64,000 nucleotides of DNA from Mesorhizobium sp. B2-4-15. GTDB taxonomy: Bacteria; Pseudomonadota; Alphaproteobacteria; Rhizobiales; Rhizobiaceae. This document shows, piece after piece, positions 61,941-64,000 of the stretch (its first letter is position 1; each line of letters starts with the position of its first letter). Where the stretch lies: contig NZ_VFUZ01000001.1 in NCBI RefSeq assembly GCF_006658505.1, positions 310,001 through 374,000 on the forward strand, read 5' to 3'. Both the position numbers and the translations under genes were made by a program. The notes below the pieces were generated by a model. It did no database searches. It saw only the letters and a list, made by a program, of their open reading frames with translations, and was not told where the DNA came from.

Positions 61941-63293
61941 ATGACCATGATCAAGCGGGGCCTCGCTGCCCTTGCCGTCGGTGCGCTCGGTACCGCGCTG
62001 GCGATGCCTGCCTTTGCAGAACCGGTAAAATTCGATTTCTGGTTCGGCCTTTCGGGCGACCTCGCCCGCGTCGTCGACACGATGTGCAAGAACTTCAACG
62101 AGTCGCAGAAGGACTACGAAGTCGTCTGCACCAGCCAGGGCAATTACGACGCCACGCTGCAGAACACCATCGCCGCCTTCCGTGCCGGCAAGCAGCCGAC
62201 CATCGTCCAGGTCTATGACGTCGGCACCGCCACCATGATGCTGTCGGGCGCCTACAAGCCCGCCGACAAGCTGATGGAAGAAAACGGCTACAAGATCGAT
62301 TATGCCGACTATTTCCCCGGCATCGCACGCTACTATGCCACCTCGAAAGGCGAAATGCTGTCCTTCCCGTTCAATTCCTCGACCGCGCTGATGTACTGGA
62401 ACAAGGACGCCTTCGCCAAGATCGGCAAGACCGAAGCGCCGAAGACATGGGAAGATGTCGGCGCCGACCTCAAGGCGATGAAGGACGCCGGCTACGAATG
62501 CCCGATGGCGATCAACATCTCGGCCAACGAAAGCTGGCAGTTGATGGAGCAGTTCTCCGCGATCCACAATCAGCCGATCGCCACCAAGAACAATGGCTAT
62601 GACGGGCTCGATGCCCGCCTGGAGGTCAACAAGACCAAATTCGTCCAGTACGTCACCGACCTCAAGAAGTGGTATGATGCCGGCCTGATCAAGATCAAGT
62701 CGAAGGACCTCGGCCAGGACATGGTCCAGGCTTTCGCCTCCGGCACCTGCCAGATGATCCTGACCTCCGTCGGCGACCACGGCACCGTCGGCAGGACCCA
62801 GAAGGAAGGCATGAAGTGGGATGTCGCCGAACTGCCGGTCTATGCCGGCACCGCGCGCAAGAATTCGCTCGTCGGCGGCGCTTCGCTGTGGGTGCTCTCC
62901 GGCAAGTCGGACGCCGAATACAAGGGCGCGGCCGCCTTCCTCAACTTCATCCACGACCCCAAGACCGCTTTGTTCTGGTCGACCAATACCGGCTACATCC
63001 CTGTGACCAAGTCGGGCTTCGACTACATGAAGGCCGACGGCTTCTACGACAAGGCGCCCTATAAGGGCCGTGAAGTCGCGATCGCCAGCCTGACCGCCTC
63101 GGAGCCGACCGAAATCACCCGCGGCGTGCGCCTGGGCAACTTTACCCAGATCCGCGCCGAGTTCGGCACGCAGATGCAGGCGATCTTCGCCAACAAGGTC
63201 AGCGTCCAGGAGGGCCTCGACACGCTGGTCAAGAACGGCGACGCCATCCTCGATCGCTTCCAGCAGACCTATCCGGGCAAGACCCTGCCCTGA
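61941..63293 (+). CDS. ugpB: sn-Glycerol-3-phosphate ABC transporter substrate-binding protein
   Basis: Periplasmic binding protein of 450 residues from the ATG at 61941, with a signal peptide ending near residue 26 (MPAFAEP). The sequence matches UgpB: FDFWFGLSGDLARVVDTMCKNFN at the N-terminus, FPFNSSTALMYWNKDAFAKIG, VGGASLWVLSGKS and SASEPTEITRG-like end segments. It binds glycerol-3-phosphate and glycerophosphodiesters for uptake under phosphate limitation. It is followed by ugpA after 153 bases that hold repeat B. The binding site and regulation by PhoB are inferred from the family. Confidence 0.95.
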   Translation: MTMIKRGLAALAVGALGTALAMPAFAEPVKFDFWFGLSGDLARVVDTMCKNFNESQKDYEVVCTSQGNYDATLQNTIAAFRAGKQPTIVQVYDVGTATMMLSGAYKPADKLMEENGYKIDYADYFPGIARYYATSKGEMLSFPFNSSTALMYWNKDAFAKIGKTEAPKTWEDVGADLKAMKDAGYECPMAINISANESWQLMEQFSAIHNQPIATKNNGYDGLDARLEVNKTKFVQYVTDLKKWYDAGLIKIKSKDLGQDMVQAFASGTCQMILTSVGDHGTVGRTQKEGMKWDVAELPVYAGTARKNSLVGGASLWVLSGKSDAEYKGAAAFLNFIHDPKTALFWSTNTGYIPVTKSGFDYMKADGFYDKAPYKGREVAIASLTASEPTEITRGVRLGNFTQIRAEFGTQMQAIFANKVSVQEGLDTLVKNGDAILDRFQQTYPGKTLP

Positions 63294-63327
63294 TAGCCGA
63301 ATGCCAAAGGCCGCCCGTGCTCCGAGC

Positions 63328-63370
63328 GTGATCACTTCCGAAAACGGTTTCCACTTTCGGGATCATGCTT
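63328..63370. repeat. Intergenic repeat family B, copy 4
   Basis: GTGATCACTTCCGAAAACGG and CCACTTTCGGGATCATGC, the two arms of repeat B, between ugpB and ugpA. As a hairpin inside the ugp message it might lower expression of the permease genes relative to the binding protein. Confidence 0.7.
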
Positions 63371-63446
63371 GGGTCGACGGGCGGCCGTTTCGCATATTAA
63401 TCTCACCCTTGCTCCAAGCTAGCTGTGAAGCGGCATCGACGGACCG

Positions 63447-64000
63447 ATGGAAAAACGCGTTACCTTCAGCAGATCGACGATCGGCATCCTGTTCGCGGTG
63501 CCGCAGCTCCTTCTGATCTTCACGTTCTTCTACTGGCCGGCAGGCCAGGCCGTGTACTGGTCGCTGACGCTGCAACAGCCCTGGGGCGGCGGCAATATCT
63601 GGGTCGGGCTCGACAATTTCCGCTCGATCCTGGCCAACGCCGATTATTGGAACTCGATCACCGCCAGCCTTGTCTTTGCGGGGATCAGCACCGGCCTTGC
63701 GATGTTCATTGCGTTGGTGCTCGCCGCCTTGACCGACCGCCAGCTCGCCGGCTCTCGCCTCTATCGCGTGGTGCTGATCTGGCCCTATGGCATCGCCGCG
63801 CCGGCGCTGGCGATGGCGTTCCGCTTCATCCTGGCGCCGGAGGCCGGCTTCATGGCAGTCGTCAACCAGGTCTGGCCCGGTTTCTGGGACCCCGGTCTTG
63901 ACGGCGCCGATGCCATGGCTTCGATCATCGTCGCCTTCTCCTGGAAATATGTCGGCTACAACTTCATCTTCTTCCTCGCCGCCTTCCAGGCCATCCCGCG
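63447..64000 (+). CDS. ugpA: sn-Glycerol-3-phosphate ABC transporter permease UgpA, C-terminus outside window
   Basis: Inner-membrane permease subunit of the UgpBAEC importer. The first 184 codons are visible, starting at 63447 (MEKRVTFSRSTIGILF). It has an N-terminal cytosolic segment, a first helix (about residues 12-34) and further helices (for example LVFAGISTGLAMFIALVLAALTD). UgpA-specific stretches are GLDNFRSIL, LIWPYGIAAPALAMAFRFIL and FSWKYVGYNFIFFLAAFQAIP. The EAA-loop that contacts the ATPase begins near the right edge. ugpE and ugpC are expected beyond the window. Confidence 0.93.
   Translation, partial: MEKRVTFSRSTIGILFAVPQLLLIFTFFYWPAGQAVYWSLTLQQPWGGGNIWVGLDNFRSILANADYWNSITASLVFAGISTGLAMFIALVLAALTDRQLAGSRLYRVVLIWPYGIAAPALAMAFRFILAPEAGFMAVVNQVWPGFWDPGLDGADAMASIIVAFSWKYVGYNFIFFLAAFQAIP

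Noticed and set aside
1..64000. tRNA, rRNA, CRISPR array, prophage or insertion sequence
   Set aside because: Looked for cloverleaf-like segments, repeat-spacer periodicity, transposase-like and phage-like proteins; none was seen. Only short palindromic repeats are present.

Overview
The window looks like a chromosomal segment of a high-GC alphaproteobacterium of the Rhizobiales, most likely Mesorhizobium or a close relative. The basis is gene content and order recognised from protein sequence: aroK-aroB-CorC beside xerD-accA, cobS-cobT behind a J-domain gene, metX-metW under a SAM-II riboswitch, ftsE-ftsX, argH-lptM-lysA with a TIGR02302 gene, and ugpBA. Four families of short intergenic repeats typical of these genomes also support it. 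No tRNA, rRNA, CRISPR array, intact insertion sequence or prophage was seen. Most of the window is ordinary, densely packed core genome.

Layout. 1-5.3 kb: a partial M20 amidohydrolase, a D,D-carboxypeptidase, a His-rich COG0523 GTPase, a TusA-like protein and an L,D-transpeptidase lipoprotein. 5.5-10.5 kb: accA, xerD, a 50-residue membrane protein with a repeat-frayed end, then aroK-aroB and a CorC-like protein that has lost its membrane domain. 10.6-15.4 kb: the stress trio prkA(yeaG)-yeaH-spoVR with a candidate EcfG-type promoter. 15.6-18.1 kb: an esterase-like hydrolase and an orphan TPP enzyme. 18.2-23.3 kb: a His-rich BolA, a J-domain protein, cobS-cobT and a phytase-like esterase. 23.3-25.2 kb: a spermidine-synthase-like protein with no normal start codon, a queuosine-precursor transporter and rpmB.

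25.5-32.2 kb: a DUF3108 protein, an EamA exporter with a repeat tail, a YhhN protein, a DUF985 cupin, gloB, a methyltransferase and an ABCD/YddA-type transporter. 32.3-34.5 kb: two glycosyltransferases in visibly lower-GC DNA. 34.6-38.8 kb: metX-metW, hisC and a TyrA-type dehydrogenase. 38.8-46.4 kb: mixed metabolic genes, including an accessory-looking block of LysR, DUF1348 and a PPOX-like flavoprotein between plsC and ydcF. 46.4-50.8 kb: ydcF, ftsX, ftsE, a DUF3426-like protein, hpt and a single-domain response regulator. A full CtrA-type site lies between ftsE and its divergent neighbour. 50.8-53.6 kb: an EamA transporter, a LysR regulator and a GST. 53.8-61.4 kb: a TIGR02302/DUF4175 protein, a threonine dehydratase-like enzyme, lysA, lptM, argH and a TlpA thioredoxin. 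61.4-64 kb: a decayed EAL-domain pseudogene, then ugpB and the start of ugpA.

The most informative non-coding signals are the promoter, SAM-II aptamer and terminator ahead of metX, the CtrA box at 49.0 kb, the GGAAC promoter of prkA, a double hairpin between argH and lptM, a 20-bp-period direct repeat ahead of the amidohydrolase and a structured leader ahead of the queuosine transporter. I did not find a convincing wholly new multi-gene system. The most unusual loci are the membrane-domain-less CorC (9642), the frayed small membrane protein (7535), the start-less methyltransferase (23319) and the low-GC glycosyltransferase pair.
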